Shown here in pieces: positions 53,221 through 62,002 of a DNA stretch of 64,000 nucleotides. The notes under the pieces are model-generated. The model had not been told where the DNA came from and made no database searches. It worked only from the letters and a program-made list of their open reading frames with translations. The stretch comes from Streptomyces sp. NBC_00341. Its GTDB lineage: Bacteria > Actinomycetota > Actinomycetes > Streptomycetales > Streptomycetaceae. Every line of letters starts with the position of its first letter. The stretch's first letter is position 1. The stretch is taken from contig NZ_CP108002.1 of the NCBI RefSeq assembly GCF_041435055.1, positions 3,162,001 to 3,226,000 of the forward strand. The letters are read 5' to 3'. The position numbers were made by a program, and so were the translations under genes.

Positions 53221-54699
53221 TCAGCGCTCGCGCACCCGCGTAGCCACCCACGCCCCCACCAGCGCGACCCCCGCCATCGGCAGGAACACCACCGCGAACG
53301 CCCCCGGGTGGGAGCCGGAGGATCCCGCCTCGACGGCCTCGTGCACGGCCCCCACCGCTCCGCCGCCGAGCGCGCCGAACGCCGCGCCGCCGGCGGCCAG
53401 CAGCAGGGCGTTGGAGAGGCCGTCGGAGATCTGCAGGGCCGCGGAGTTCGCCCCGGCCTCGTGTGGTGCGGACAGCTTCAGCAGCAGCACACTGGTCGAC
53501 GCGGTCACCGTGCCCATGCCGAGGCAGCCGACCGCCCAGGCCGCGGCGACCGTCCAGACGGGCACCCCGTCGATCAGCACGGTGGGCGCGGCCGCGATCG
53601 CCGCGGCGACCAGCACCATGCCGGCCACCATCAGCCGCTCGCGGTACGGCTCCAGGCGCGGCCGGGACTGCAGGAACGAGCCCAGCGCCCACGTCCCGCC
53701 ACCGGCCGCGAGCGACAGCCCGGCCATCGTCGGGGACAGGCCGCGCTGGGTGACCAGCATCAGGGGGACGAACGACTCGGCGGCGATGAAAGACCCGGCC
53801 GCCAACCCGCGCAGCAGCACCACGGAGGGCAGCCCGCGCGCCGCCCTTCCGGTGCCACGGGGCAGCAGGCCCCGGATCGCGGGGACGAGCAGGGCGACCC
53901 CGGCGACGAGCGGCAGCAGCGAGAACCAGTTCCGCTCCTGCCCGGCGTACTGGAGCAGCCCCGCGCCCAGCGAGATGCCCAGCGCGAGCACGATGCGCCG
54001 GCGGTCGAACGCCTCGACGGGCGCTGCCGGGTCCGCGGGCCCGGACGCCATCCGCCGGATCGCGGGCAGCGCGAGCGCCAGCGGGAAGACCACCAGGACC
54101 GGGATGCCGACGAAGACCCAGCGCCAGCCCAGGTGCTCGGTCACGCTCCCGGAGGCCAGCGGCCCGACGATGGACGGGATCACCCAGCTCGCGGCGAACC
54201 CGGCCATGATCGCGGGCCGCAGCGGCTCCGGGTAGGCCCGGCTGACCACCACGTACAGCGCGACGATCACCAGCCCGCCGCCGAGCCCCTGCACGGCCCG
54301 TCCCGCGATGAACATCCACATGGTGCCCGCGGTCCCGGACAGCAGCAGGCCCACCCCGAAGGCGGTGATCCCGGCGGCGAGCGGCCCCAGCGGGCCGCGC
54401 CGGTCGGCCCACTGGCCGGAGAGCACCATGGCGAAGAGGCTGGTGGTGAAGTACGCCGAGAACGCGAACGCGTACAGCGGGACGCCGTGCAGCTCACGGG
54501 CGGCGACCGGCATCGCGGTCCCCACGGCCGTGGCCTCGAAGGCGATCAGGAACACGACGGAGACCATGCCGATACTGAGCGCCCGGTAGGTCCGCCCGAG
54601 CACCCCTTCCGCCGCTCCCACGGCCATGGTCCCGTGCAGGTCATCGATGTCTTCGGGGCGGGCCGAGACCTCGGCGTCACGCGGTTCCAGGGCGGTCAT
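53221..54699 (-). CDS. MFS exporter, 14-helix drug/proton antiporter type
   Basis: 492 aa from the ATG at 54697-54699. DHA2-like features: motif A LSGQWADRRGPLGPLAAGI after helix 2, motif C-like LASGSVTEHLGWRWVFVGIPVLV, and about 14 helices. A cytoplasmic 45-residue head precedes helix 1 (GMVSVVFLIAFEATAVGTAMPVAARELHG). Such proteins export drugs or metabolites. No regulator is adjacent. The stop lies directly against the antitoxin operator region. Confidence 0.87.
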   Translation of the reverse strand: MTALEPRDAEVSARPEDIDDLHGTMAVGAAEGVLGRTYRALSIGMVSVVFLIAFEATAVGTAMPVAARELHGVPLYAFAFSAYFTTSLFAMVLSGQWADRRGPLGPLAAGITAFGVGLLLSGTAGTMWMFIAGRAVQGLGGGLVIVALYVVVSRAYPEPLRPAIMAGFAASWVIPSIVGPLASGSVTEHLGWRWVFVGIPVLVVFPLALALPAIRRMASGPADPAAPVEAFDRRRIVLALGISLGAGLLQYAGQERNWFSLLPLVAGVALLVPAIRGLLPRGTGRAARGLPSVVLLRGLAAGSFIAAESFVPLMLVTQRGLSPTMAGLSLAAGGGTWALGSFLQSRPRLEPYRERLMVAGMVLVAAAIAAAPTVLIDGVPVWTVAAAWAVGCLGMGTVTASTSVLLLKLSAPHEAGANSAALQISDGLSNALLLAAGGAAFGALGGGAVGAVHEAVEAGSSGSHPGAFAVVFLPMAGVALVGAWVATRVRER

Positions 54700-54882
54700 G
54701 AACCCTAGAGTAAGGGGCAAAATCGCCCTTGGACCCTGTCGCGAGTCCCTCCCGTTCTGGTCCCTTGGTCGTAGGACCGGACGGCTGTTCGTGAACGGGG
54801 TGTGGCAGTCGCGTTGCGGGACGGCCCGCGCTCTTGGCGGCCGTGGTCACGGACGTCTACGGTCGGGACCAGAACAACGCGC

Positions 54883-54954
54883 GGCCGTGTGCCCGAGAGG
54901 CTCAGGGGCTCGACTGCAACTCGAGTTACACCGGTTCGATTCCGGTCACGGCCT
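54883..54954 (+). tRNA. tRNA-Cys (anticodon GCA)
   Basis: Acceptor stem GGCCGTG (54883-54889) pairs with CACGGCC (54947-54953), discriminator T at 54954. The anticodon arm CTCGA-CTGCAAC-TCGAG (54909-54925) puts GCA at 54916-54918. The T-arm CCGGTTCGATTCCGG is intact. CCA is not encoded. Confidence 0.95.
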
Positions 54955-54962
54955 CGGTATAC

Positions 54963-55010
54963 GGAACCGCCCGCCCCCTCGTCCGGAAGGACGCGGGGGC
55001 GGGCGGTTCC
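54963..55010. terminator. Bidirectional hairpin after tRNA-Cys
   Basis: 16-bp perfect arms (54963-54978, 54995-55010) with an inner CGTCC-GGAA-GGACG stem. It lies between tRNA-Cys and the stop of the convergent permease gene at 55021. Confidence 0.9.
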
Positions 55011-55020
55011 ATGTGACGGG

Positions 55021-56487
55021 TCAGCCGGTCACCCCGGCGTCCGGTACCGGACGGCTGCCGCGCGCCCTGCGCACCGCGTACGCGACGAGGACGACGGCCA
55101 GGCTGCCGAGGCTGGTGAACAGCTGGGTGCGCTGGTCACCGATGACGGCCATGGCCACCAGCACCGCGGCGAATCCGGCCATCACCACCCAGGTCAGGTA
55201 CGGGAAGAGCCACATGCGCAGGGTCAGCCGCTCGGGCTCCTCGCGCTCCAGCCGGCGCCGCATCCGCAGCTGGGAGACGCCGATCATCAGGTACATGAAG
55301 ATGGCGATCGCTCCGGAGGAGTTCACCAGGTAGGTGAAGACGGTGTCCGGCGACAGGTAGGCCAGGAGCACCGAGATCCAGCCGACCGCGGTTCCGGCCA
55401 GGATCGCGCGGGCCGGGACCTGGCGCTTGTTCGTCGCCACCAGCCAGGTGGGGGCGTCGCCGTGGGTGGCGAGCGCCCGCAGCATCCGCGAGGAGACGTA
55501 GACCGAGGAGTTGAGCACGCTCAGCACGGCCGTGAGGATCACGATGTCCATCACGACGCCCGCGCCCGGCAGCCCGATGATCTTCCAGGCCGCGACGTAC
55601 GGACTGGCCAGCACCTTGGCGCTGTCCCACGGAACGATGGTGACGACGAGGACGATGGAGCCGACGTAGAAGAGGATGATCCGCCAGATGATCCCGGTGG
55701 TGGCGCGGGCCACCGAGCGCTCGGGCTCCTTGCTCTCGGCGGCGGCGATGGTGACGATCTCGGCTCCGCCGAACGCGAAGATGACCACGACGATCGCGGA
55801 GAAGATCGCGGTGAAGCCGTTCGGCGCGAAGCCGCCGTGCGCGGTCAGGTTGGAGAAGTCGAAGGACGAGCCGGGCCAGCCGCCGAAGACGTAGAGACCG
55901 CCGACGATCAGGAACGCCACGATCGCGGCGACCTTGACGGAGGAGAACCAGAACTCGAACTCGCCGAACGACTTCACGGAGAGCAGGTTGGTCGCGGTCA
56001 TCACGACCATCAGGCCCATGGCCAGCACCCAGAGCGGCAGCCCGATCCACGCGTGCAGGATCGCCGCGCCCGCGACGGCCTCCACGGCCACGATGATGAC
56101 GTAGTAGTACCAGTACAGCCATCCGATGGTGAAGCCCGCCCACGGCCCGATGGCGGTACGGGCGTAGTCGGCGAAGGAGCCCGAGGAGGGCCTCGCCACG
56201 ACCATCTCACCGAGCATCCGCATGGTGCACAGCACGAGCGCGCCGGCCAGGCAGTACGACACGATCGCGGCGGGCCCCGCGGTCTTGATCACCGAGCCGC
56301 TGCCGACGAAAAGGCCGGCGCCTATCGCGCCGCCGATCGCGATCATCGACATGTGGCGGTTGCGCAGCGAACGGCTGAGTTCCGGCTGCGGGCTCTGCGG
56401 CGTTTTCTGCGGTGCTTTCTGCGGTGCTTTCTGCGAAGTCTTCTGTGGAGTCTTCCGCGGCGTTCTCTGCGGTACGGAGGAAGTCAT
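55021..56487 (-). CDS. Amino acid permease (APC superfamily, GABA/AAT type)
   Basis: 488 aa from the ATG at 56485-56487 behind GGAGAG. The N-terminal tail has TPQK/APQK repeats (about residues 8-35). Twelve helices follow; signature SLRNRHMSMIAIGGAIGAGLFVGSG, then MLGEMVVARPSSGSFADYA and the ESKEPERSVARA segment. It is closest in pattern to GabP and aromatic/neutral amino acid permeases. It lies 130 bases downstream of the M55 peptidase gene on the same strand, so it may import the substrate of that pathway or recover its product. Confidence 0.88.
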   Translation of the reverse strand: MTSSVPQRTPRKTPQKTSQKAPQKAPQKTPQSPQPELSRSLRNRHMSMIAIGGAIGAGLFVGSGSVIKTAGPAAIVSYCLAGALVLCTMRMLGEMVVARPSSGSFADYARTAIGPWAGFTIGWLYWYYYVIIVAVEAVAGAAILHAWIGLPLWVLAMGLMVVMTATNLLSVKSFGEFEFWFSSVKVAAIVAFLIVGGLYVFGGWPGSSFDFSNLTAHGGFAPNGFTAIFSAIVVVIFAFGGAEIVTIAAAESKEPERSVARATTGIIWRIILFYVGSIVLVVTIVPWDSAKVLASPYVAAWKIIGLPGAGVVMDIVILTAVLSVLNSSVYVSSRMLRALATHGDAPTWLVATNKRQVPARAILAGTAVGWISVLLAYLSPDTVFTYLVNSSGAIAIFMYLMIGVSQLRMRRRLEREEPERLTLRMWLFPYLTWVVMAGFAAVLVAMAVIGDQRTQLFTSLGSLAVVLVAYAVRRARGSRPVPDAGVTG

Positions 56488-56616
56488 GGCAGCTCTCCAG
56501 GTCATGGGCAACGTCGTACAGGGCGGGGGAAGCCCCTGGGGGCGGGGGCGTGCGCGCCGTCGGAGCGGCATCCGGGCGGTGCCTGCACGGGCATCGGGCC
56601 GCCGGACCGCTGGGCC

Positions 56617-57450
56617 TCAGGTCCAGTCGCCCTCGCGACCGCCGCCGATCACCCAGCTGAGCGCCCGGAAGCGGCGCAGTGCCGTCCTGGCGTCCGGGGT
56701 GTCCATACGGACGGTGCGGGGGCCGGACCGTTCGACTCCGGGCAGTGCGCCCGCGCGGTCCGCGAGGTGCGGGCTGTCCACGTCGACCTCCACCACGTGC
56801 GGCACGGGGCGTGCGACGGGCCGGGGCGGGGGCGCCGAGAGGGCCGCCGCGGCCTCGCGGCGGATGTCGGCGCTCGTGACGGCCGGGGTGCGGCAGACGG
56901 CGGCGTGCCGGGAGATCGCCCTCTTCACGGTGACGGTCCGGCAGCCGGGGGCGTACCCGGTGGCTTCGCGGCAGGTCACGTCGTCGCCGGTGACCAGGAC
57001 GACGGGGACGCCGGCCTCTGCGGCGACCAGGGCGTTGAACCCGCCCTCTCCGACGGGCTCGCCGTCGATGCGGACGCCGAGGATGCTGTGCGAGAGGTAG
57101 GTGTGCGCGAGGACGCCCTGTTCACCGGCGCCGGTGTGGTAGCCGACGAACGCCACCGCGTCGGGGCCCTCCGCCAGGCCCTCCATCATGCCGAGCGGCT
57201 TGTGCCGGCCGACGATCAGGACCGCGCGCGGGTCGAGTTCCTCGATGAGTACGTTGTCCATGCCGCAGTGCGCGTCGTTGACGACGATCTCGTCCGCGCC
57301 GGCGTCCGCGAACCCGGCGACGGCGGCGTTGACGTCCTGGGTGAGCAGTCGGCGGAAGCGTTCGTAGCGCGGTGTCCCGGCTGTGACGTCCGCCGGGGAG
57401 ACGGTGCCCGTCGCCCCTTCCATGTCGGCGGATATGAGGACGTGCTTCAC
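56617..57450 (-). CDS. M55-family D-aminopeptidase (DppA-like)
   Basis: 277 aa from a GTG start overlapping the upstream stop (GTGA). Zinc-site motifs of DppA: ISADMEGATG (Asp9, Glu11), NDAHCGMDN, VGYHTGAGEQGVLAHT and the GEGGFNALVA(A)EAGVPVVLVTGDD stretch. DppA-type enzymes release D-amino acids from peptides such as D-Ala-D-Ala and are cytoplasmic decamers. Coupling to a PLP decarboxylase and a permease suggests use of D-amino acid peptides from cell wall. Confidence 0.9.
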   Translation of the reverse strand: MKHVLISADMEGATGTVSPADVTAGTPRYERFRRLLTQDVNAAVAGFADAGADEIVVNDAHCGMDNVLIEELDPRAVLIVGRHKPLGMMEGLAEGPDAVAFVGYHTGAGEQGVLAHTYLSHSILGVRIDGEPVGEGGFNALVAAEAGVPVVLVTGDDVTCREATGYAPGCRTVTVKRAISRHAAVCRTPAVTSADIRREAAAALSAPPPRPVARPVPHVVEVDVDSPHLADRAGALPGVERSGPRTVRMDTPDARTALRRFRALSWVIGGGREGDWT

Positions 57451-58859
57451 CCCGCCACCTCCTTCTTCGGTGCCTGCTCCGGCCCCCGCGCGCAGAGCGC
57501 CACGAGCGCGTCCGCGTGGGAGAGGCCGCTCTCCTCGACGACTTCGCGCACGCTCTGGGCCTCGCGGACCAGGGCGAGGCGGACCTGCCCTGCCGAATCC
57601 GTGCGATAACCGTACACAGCGGGTCTGGGCAGGGAGTTGTACGAGAAGTGCGACGAGAAGTAGTACGCCCCGGTGTCGTACAGCGCCACGACGTCACCGG
57701 GCTCGACCGCCGGGAGTTCGCGGGCGCTCGCGGTCAGGTCCCCGGCGAAGCAGCACGGTCCGGCGATGTCGACGACGTGGAGCGGCCCCTCCTTGGGCCG
57801 GCCCGAGGCGTCGAACACGCCGACGCGCAGGGGCCAGGAGTCGGGCATGAACACCGTGCGGGTGGCCACCTGGGCGCCGGCGTGGGTCACCGCGATCCGC
57901 CGGCCGCCGGCCGACTTGGTGTACTCGACGACCGAGGCGATGGTGCCGCTCTTCGCCAGCAGCGAGCGGCCGAACTCGGTGACGAGGGTGTAGCGGCCGT
58001 CGAAGAGCCCGGGGGCGGCGGCGCGCAGTTCGGTGACGTAGTCGGTGTAGGTGGGGCGGTCGTCCTCGCTGTCGAAGTTCACGGGCAGGCCGCCGCCGAT
58101 GTCCAGTCCGGTGATCCGGGCGTGCCCGAGCAGGGTGTTGATCCGTTCCGCCAGCTCGTACGCGGCGCCGACCCCCTGCGCGATGAGCGGCAGCGGGCAG
58201 CCCTGGGAGCCGACGTGTGCGTGCAGCCGGTTGAGCCAGGGGCGCGTGGTGAAGGCCTCGATCACCGCGTCGACGGCTCCCGGGTCGCGCAGCGCGACGC
58301 CGAATTTGGACGTCGCGGTGGCGGTGCTCATCGCCCCGATGGCCCCGGCCCCGACCTGCGGGTTCACCCGGAGGCCGATGGGTCCGGCGGGCTCGCGGCC
58401 GGCCAGCAGGCGGTCGACGCGCTCAAGCTCCTGGAAGTTGTCCAGGTTGATCGCGATGCCGTGCTCAAGGGCGAACTCCAGCTCCTCGACGGTCTTCGCG
58501 GGGCTGTCGAACACCAGCCGGTCGTGGCTGAAGCCCGCGGCGAGGGCCTGTTCCAGCTCGCCGGGCGACGCCACCTCGCAGCCCATGCCCGCCTCCGCGA
58601 GCAGCCGGAGCACCGGCACCAGGCCGCACGCCTTGGCCGCGAACGTGTGGTGGACCGTGGCCGGCCCCTCGAACGCCTCGTTCAGCGCGTCCACCGCGGC
58701 CAGCACCCCGTCGACGTCGAGCAGGCCGACCAGGGGCGAGCCGGGGCCGAGCAGCCCGTCCTCGACGGCACGGGCGAGCGCCGCCTCACGGGCGCGCTTG
58801 CGCTGGGGGGCCGGACCGGAAGTCACCTGAACCACACTCCTACGTGATGGGTCGCTCAT
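57447..58859 (-). CDS. PLP-dependent fold III decarboxylase (diaminopimelate decarboxylase-like)
   Basis: 470 aa from the ATG at 58857-58859. Alanine-racemase fold: PLP-lysine in HHTFAAKAC, HAHVGSQGCPL, glycine phosphate loop ITGLDIGGGLPVNF and the C-terminal Cys/Asp active-site region VDIAGPCCFAGD, then YDTGAYYFSS. Similar to LysA but unlikely to be the biosynthetic enzyme, since no lysine genes lie nearby and it is coupled to an M55 peptidase. It may decarboxylate or isomerise a D- or meso-amino acid. The exact substrate is unknown. Confidence 0.85.
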   Translation of the reverse strand: MSDPSRRSVVQVTSGPAPQRKRAREAALARAVEDGLLGPGSPLVGLLDVDGVLAAVDALNEAFEGPATVHHTFAAKACGLVPVLRLLAEAGMGCEVASPGELEQALAAGFSHDRLVFDSPAKTVEELEFALEHGIAINLDNFQELERVDRLLAGREPAGPIGLRVNPQVGAGAIGAMSTATATSKFGVALRDPGAVDAVIEAFTTRPWLNRLHAHVGSQGCPLPLIAQGVGAAYELAERINTLLGHARITGLDIGGGLPVNFDSEDDRPTYTDYVTELRAAAPGLFDGRYTLVTEFGRSLLAKSGTIASVVEYTKSAGGRRIAVTHAGAQVATRTVFMPDSWPLRVGVFDASGRPKEGPLHVVDIAGPCCFAGDLTASARELPAVEPGDVVALYDTGAYYFSSHFSYNSLPRPAVYGYRTDSAGQVRLALVREAQSVREVVEESGLSHADALVALCARGPEQAPKKEVAG

Positions 58860-59037
58860 GCACCGCGCCCGTCGGACCGCGGGCCGTTGTGCCCAGCTTC
58901 GGGGCGCGGAGCCCGGCATGTCTTCGTCGCAGGGGACCAGGACCGACCCGTTCTTCTGTGAGCTGTGACAAGTAAACAATCATGAAGATGAGGGCCGGGC
59001 GCAGACCGGCAGGACAGAACCGGAATCAGGACCGGAA

Positions 59038-60699
59038 TCAGGACCGGGGTCGGCCGGGCCCGAGGCGCAGGCCGATCTCCGCCAGGAACCGCACCGCCGG
59101 ATCGGCCAGGTCGACCCCGAACAGCTCCCGCGCCCGCCGCAGCCGGTACCGCAGGGTATTCGGGTGCACGTTGAGGTGTCGCGCGGCGGCGGCCGTGTCG
59201 CCGAAGGCGTCGAGGTACGCGGCGACGGACTCGCCGTAGCGCGCCCCGTGCGACCGGTCGTGCTCCAGCATCGCGTGCACCGGCCCCGACGTCTCCTGCC
59301 ACAGCGGCTCCACCCGGTCCAGCAGCCGCAGCACCGCCGCCTCGGCCGCGACCTCCGCGTACGACGCCACCGCGGAGCCGGCCCCGGCAGGGGTCAGCCG
59401 CGCGGCGCGCTCCCGCAGCACCCGCACCACCAGCTCCGCGGCGTCCCGCGAGGCGGGCAGTTCCGTCGGCTCGGAGACCACGGGCCCGGCTCCGGCGAAG
59501 ACCACGCCCCGGGGCACGGAACGGGCCGTGGCCAGCAGGGTGCGCGCGGGGTCGCTCTCGCCGTCCACGGCCGGCACCAGGACGTACAGCCGCTGCCCGG
59601 AACGGGCGGTCACACACCCGGGACGGTAGGCCGCGGCCTGCAGCGCCAGTACGTCGAGCACCCGCTGCACCCGCTGCCCGGCGTCACCCGGCGCGGGCTC
59701 CGGCCCGTCGTAGGCCTCCGCCACCAGCACGGCGTACGGCCGGCCCCGGACGAGCCCCACGTCGTACGCCGCCTGCCCGTTGCCCGACAGGAGCGCGTGC
59801 ACCGAACCCTCGCGCGCCCACGCCGCCGCCCGGCCCCAGGTCCGGTGGTGCGACAGGTGCGGGACGGCGGCGCGGGCCGCCGTCCGCAGCGCCGCCACCG
59901 CGTCCTCGGCCAGCGGCCGCCCGTCGGCCGCCGCCCAGATCGAGCCGAGCACCTCGGAGCCGTGCCGCACCGCGACGGCCAGCCGCTCGGCGTACCGCTC
60001 GTCCGCGGGGAGCCGCACCACGTCGTCGGTGTTCCACAGCGCCTGGAAGAAGCCGCTCTCCCGCAGTTGGACGACCCGCCAGCGGGGCACCTCCTGGCCG
60101 AGGATCGTGAGCCGGCGCATCGGATCGGGCTCGTGGTCCATCCGCGAGTAGGCCAGCACCCGCGACTGCGGGTCCTCAATCGTGATCGCGCCGCCGACGA
60201 GGTCCGCCACGGTGTTGGCCAGCCCCGAGAGGTCCCCCAGCCGCAGCCCGTCCACACCGGCCGCGCTCCCTGACCGGTCCGGGACGCTGTGCACCAACGC
60301 CGTCCGCAACTGCCCGAGCACCTCGGTCCAGCCCTGCCCGGCCCGCCGGGTCAGCAACGCCGTACGCCCCCGCTCCGCCGCCTCCAGCAACGCCGCCCGC
60401 GGCCCCCGCGCGCCGCGCCGCATCACCACGGCCGCCGCTCCGGCACGGTCCGCGGCGCGCAGCACGTCGACCGCCTCGGGCGAGGCGACCTCCACCCCGA
60501 CGGCGAGCAGGACCAGCCCGGTGGCCGCCCAGGCGTCCTCGTCCCGCTCCTCACCGGAATCGTGCAGCACCACGTCGGACACGGGTACGCCGGTGCCGCA
60601 CGGCGCCACGACGACATCGAGCGTCCCGGCAGCGATCAGCGCGAGGAGCTGCGCCAGCGTGGGGCCGGGTTCGGGGCGGTCAGCCGAGGAGAGGTGCAT
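59038..60699 (-). CDS. PucR-family transcriptional regulator
   Basis: 553 aa from the ATG at 60697-60699. The N-terminal PucR ligand region (TLAQLLALIAAGTLDVVVAP...) is followed by a GAF-like middle and a C-terminal PucR HTH (FGDTAAAARHLNVHPNTLRYRLRRARELFGVDLAD). PucR regulators control purine, amino acid or amine catabolic genes. The decarboxylase/M55/permease set starts 178 bases downstream on the same strand and is the natural target. A tandem ACCGGAATCAGG repeat (59018-59042) marks its 3' end. Confidence 0.9.
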   Translation of the reverse strand: MHLSSADRPEPGPTLAQLLALIAAGTLDVVVAPCGTGVPVSDVVLHDSGEERDEDAWAATGLVLLAVGVEVASPEAVDVLRAADRAGAAAVVMRRGARGPRAALLEAAERGRTALLTRRAGQGWTEVLGQLRTALVHSVPDRSGSAAGVDGLRLGDLSGLANTVADLVGGAITIEDPQSRVLAYSRMDHEPDPMRRLTILGQEVPRWRVVQLRESGFFQALWNTDDVVRLPADERYAERLAVAVRHGSEVLGSIWAAADGRPLAEDAVAALRTAARAAVPHLSHHRTWGRAAAWAREGSVHALLSGNGQAAYDVGLVRGRPYAVLVAEAYDGPEPAPGDAGQRVQRVLDVLALQAAAYRPGCVTARSGQRLYVLVPAVDGESDPARTLLATARSVPRGVVFAGAGPVVSEPTELPASRDAAELVVRVLRERAARLTPAGAGSAVASYAEVAAEAAVLRLLDRVEPLWQETSGPVHAMLEHDRSHGARYGESVAAYLDAFGDTAAAARHLNVHPNTLRYRLRRARELFGVDLADPAVRFLAEIGLRLGPGRPRS

Positions 60700-60767
60700 C
60701 CGCCCATGGTCGCCCCGCACCGCCGCGACCTGCCATGTCCCCGGTCACTACGGGGCAGCGCTCCGGG

Positions 60768-61358
60768 CTACTTCCGACGCGGGCCGCCGGAGGACCAGAA
60801 GTCCGAATGCTCCCGGGGCATCAGCTCCTCCTTCTTCGAACCCCCGGGCTGGCCGGGTGTTCCGGTTGGATAGGTCATCGCGGAGTCCTCGACGCAGCTG
60901 AGTCCCGCTTCGACGGAGACGTTGCCGATACTGCCCACTTGCAGGATGACGGCCAGCCCATCGGTTGTCCTGGCCCGGATCCGAGGCACGTCCTTGTCGG
61001 AGAAGACGCTGAAATCCCTGGCGCCCTGCTGCTTCCAGTAACGCCGGACCTGTTCCAAGAGCTCACCGCGCCGCTCCTTCGAGACCACAGTGAGGATGTT
61101 CCTGCTGCGAAAGACGGTCGTAGTCCCGGTCGGCCGGTTGAGACCGGTACTGCACGCCGATTCCGCAGGGGTGCCGTGAACCCATTTCACCGACGGGTGA
61201 ATCGCCGCCATCGTGCCGTCGAGAATCACCTCCGCACGCTGCCCGGCCTGCTGCATATCTATCGCGGGCTCCTCCGGCTCCGCCTCGCCCTGACACGCCG
61301 CGAGCACCACCACCAGCAACACGCACCCCAGCAACCGCAACGGCCCACTCACACGCAT
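60768..61358 (-). CDS. Lipoprotein, downstream copy of a tandem duplication
   Basis: 196 aa from the ATG at 61356-61358. Lipobox VLAAC at about residue 20 after LLRLLG-type hydrophobic core. The mature domain includes VKWVHGTPAESACS, LNRPTGTTTVFRSRNIL, LEQVRRYWKQQGARDFSVF and LQVGSIGNVSVEAGLSC, with a paired Cys. It ends PGGSKKEELMPREHSDFW. Nearly the same protein is encoded by the next gene upstream (offset 632 bases). Pattern similar to small actinobacterial lipoproteins next to DUF1023 hydrolases; function unknown. Confidence 0.8.
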   Translation of the reverse strand: MRVSGPLRLLGCVLLVVVLAACQGEAEPEEPAIDMQQAGQRAEVILDGTMAAIHPSVKWVHGTPAESACSTGLNRPTGTTTVFRSRNILTVVSKERRGELLEQVRRYWKQQGARDFSVFSDKDVPRIRARTTDGLAVILQVGSIGNVSVEAGLSCVEDSAMTYPTGTPGQPGGSKKEELMPREHSDFWSSGGPRRK

Positions 61359-62002
61359 CACCTCGGCACCGGCCTTGGCCCCACCGCCGTTCACGACGTC
61401 GACGACCGACGCACTTCGCCGGAGGACCAGAAGTCCGAATGCTCCCGCGGCGTCAGCTCCTCCTTCTTCGAACCCCCGGGCTGGCCGGGCGTCCCAGCCG
61501 GATAGGTCATCTCGGAGTCCTCGGCGCAGCTGAGTCCCACATCGACGAACACGTTCCCAATGCTGCCGACTTGCAGCGAGAGGGAGAATCCATCGGCGGT
61601 CGTGGCCCGGATCCATGGCATGTTCTTGTCGGATTTCACGCTGAATTCCTGGGCGCCCTGCTGTTCCCAGTACCGCCGGACCTGCTCCAACAGCTCACCG
61701 CGCCGCTGCTCGGAGACCACAGTGAGGATGTTCCTACTGCGGACGACGGTCGTGGTGCCGGTCGGTCTGTTGAGGTCGGTGCTGCACGGCTGTTCCATAG
61801 GAGTGCCGAAGACCCACTTAACCGGCGGCCGGATCGCCGCCATCGTGCCGCCGAGTATCGCCTCCGAGCGTTGCCCGGCCTGTTGCATATCCATCGCAGG
61901 TTCCTCCTGTTTCGCCTTGCCCTGACACGCCGCGAGCACCACCACCAGCAGCACACACCCCAGCAACCGCAACAGCCCACTCACACGCATCACCTCGGCG
62001 CC
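60786..62002. repeat. Tandem direct repeat of about 590 bases (two lipoprotein genes)
   Basis: Copy A about 60786-61370 and copy B about 61418-62002, constant offset of 632 bases without indels. Identity is highest at both ends (signal peptide and PGGSKKEEL regions) and lower in the middle, as after duplication and diversification. Confidence 0.85.
61391..61990 (-). CDS. Lipoprotein, upstream copy of a tandem duplication
   Basis: 199 aa from the ATG at 61988-61990, whose first base overlaps the stop of the hydrolase gene (TGATG). Lipobox VLAAC with identical signal to the downstream copy. The two differ mainly in surface residues (VKWVFGTPMEQPCS, YWEQQGAQEFSVKSDKNMPWIRA) and at the extreme C-terminus. 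Translational coupling to the DUF1023 hydrolase suggests they act on or protect against the same target. Confidence 0.82.
   Translation of the reverse strand: MRVSGLLRLLGCVLLVVVLAACQGKAKQEEPAMDMQQAGQRSEAILGGTMAAIRPPVKWVFGTPMEQPCSTDLNRPTGTTTVVRSRNILTVVSEQRRGELLEQVRRYWEQQGAQEFSVKSDKNMPWIRATTADGFSLSLQVGSIGNVFVDVGLSCAEDSEMTYPAGTPGQPGGSKKEELTPREHSDFWSSGEVRRSSTS

Noticed and set aside
57447..58859. Biosynthetic lysA
   Set aside because: Fold matches, but coupling to M55 peptidase and PucR control argue for a catabolic paralogue; not named lysA.
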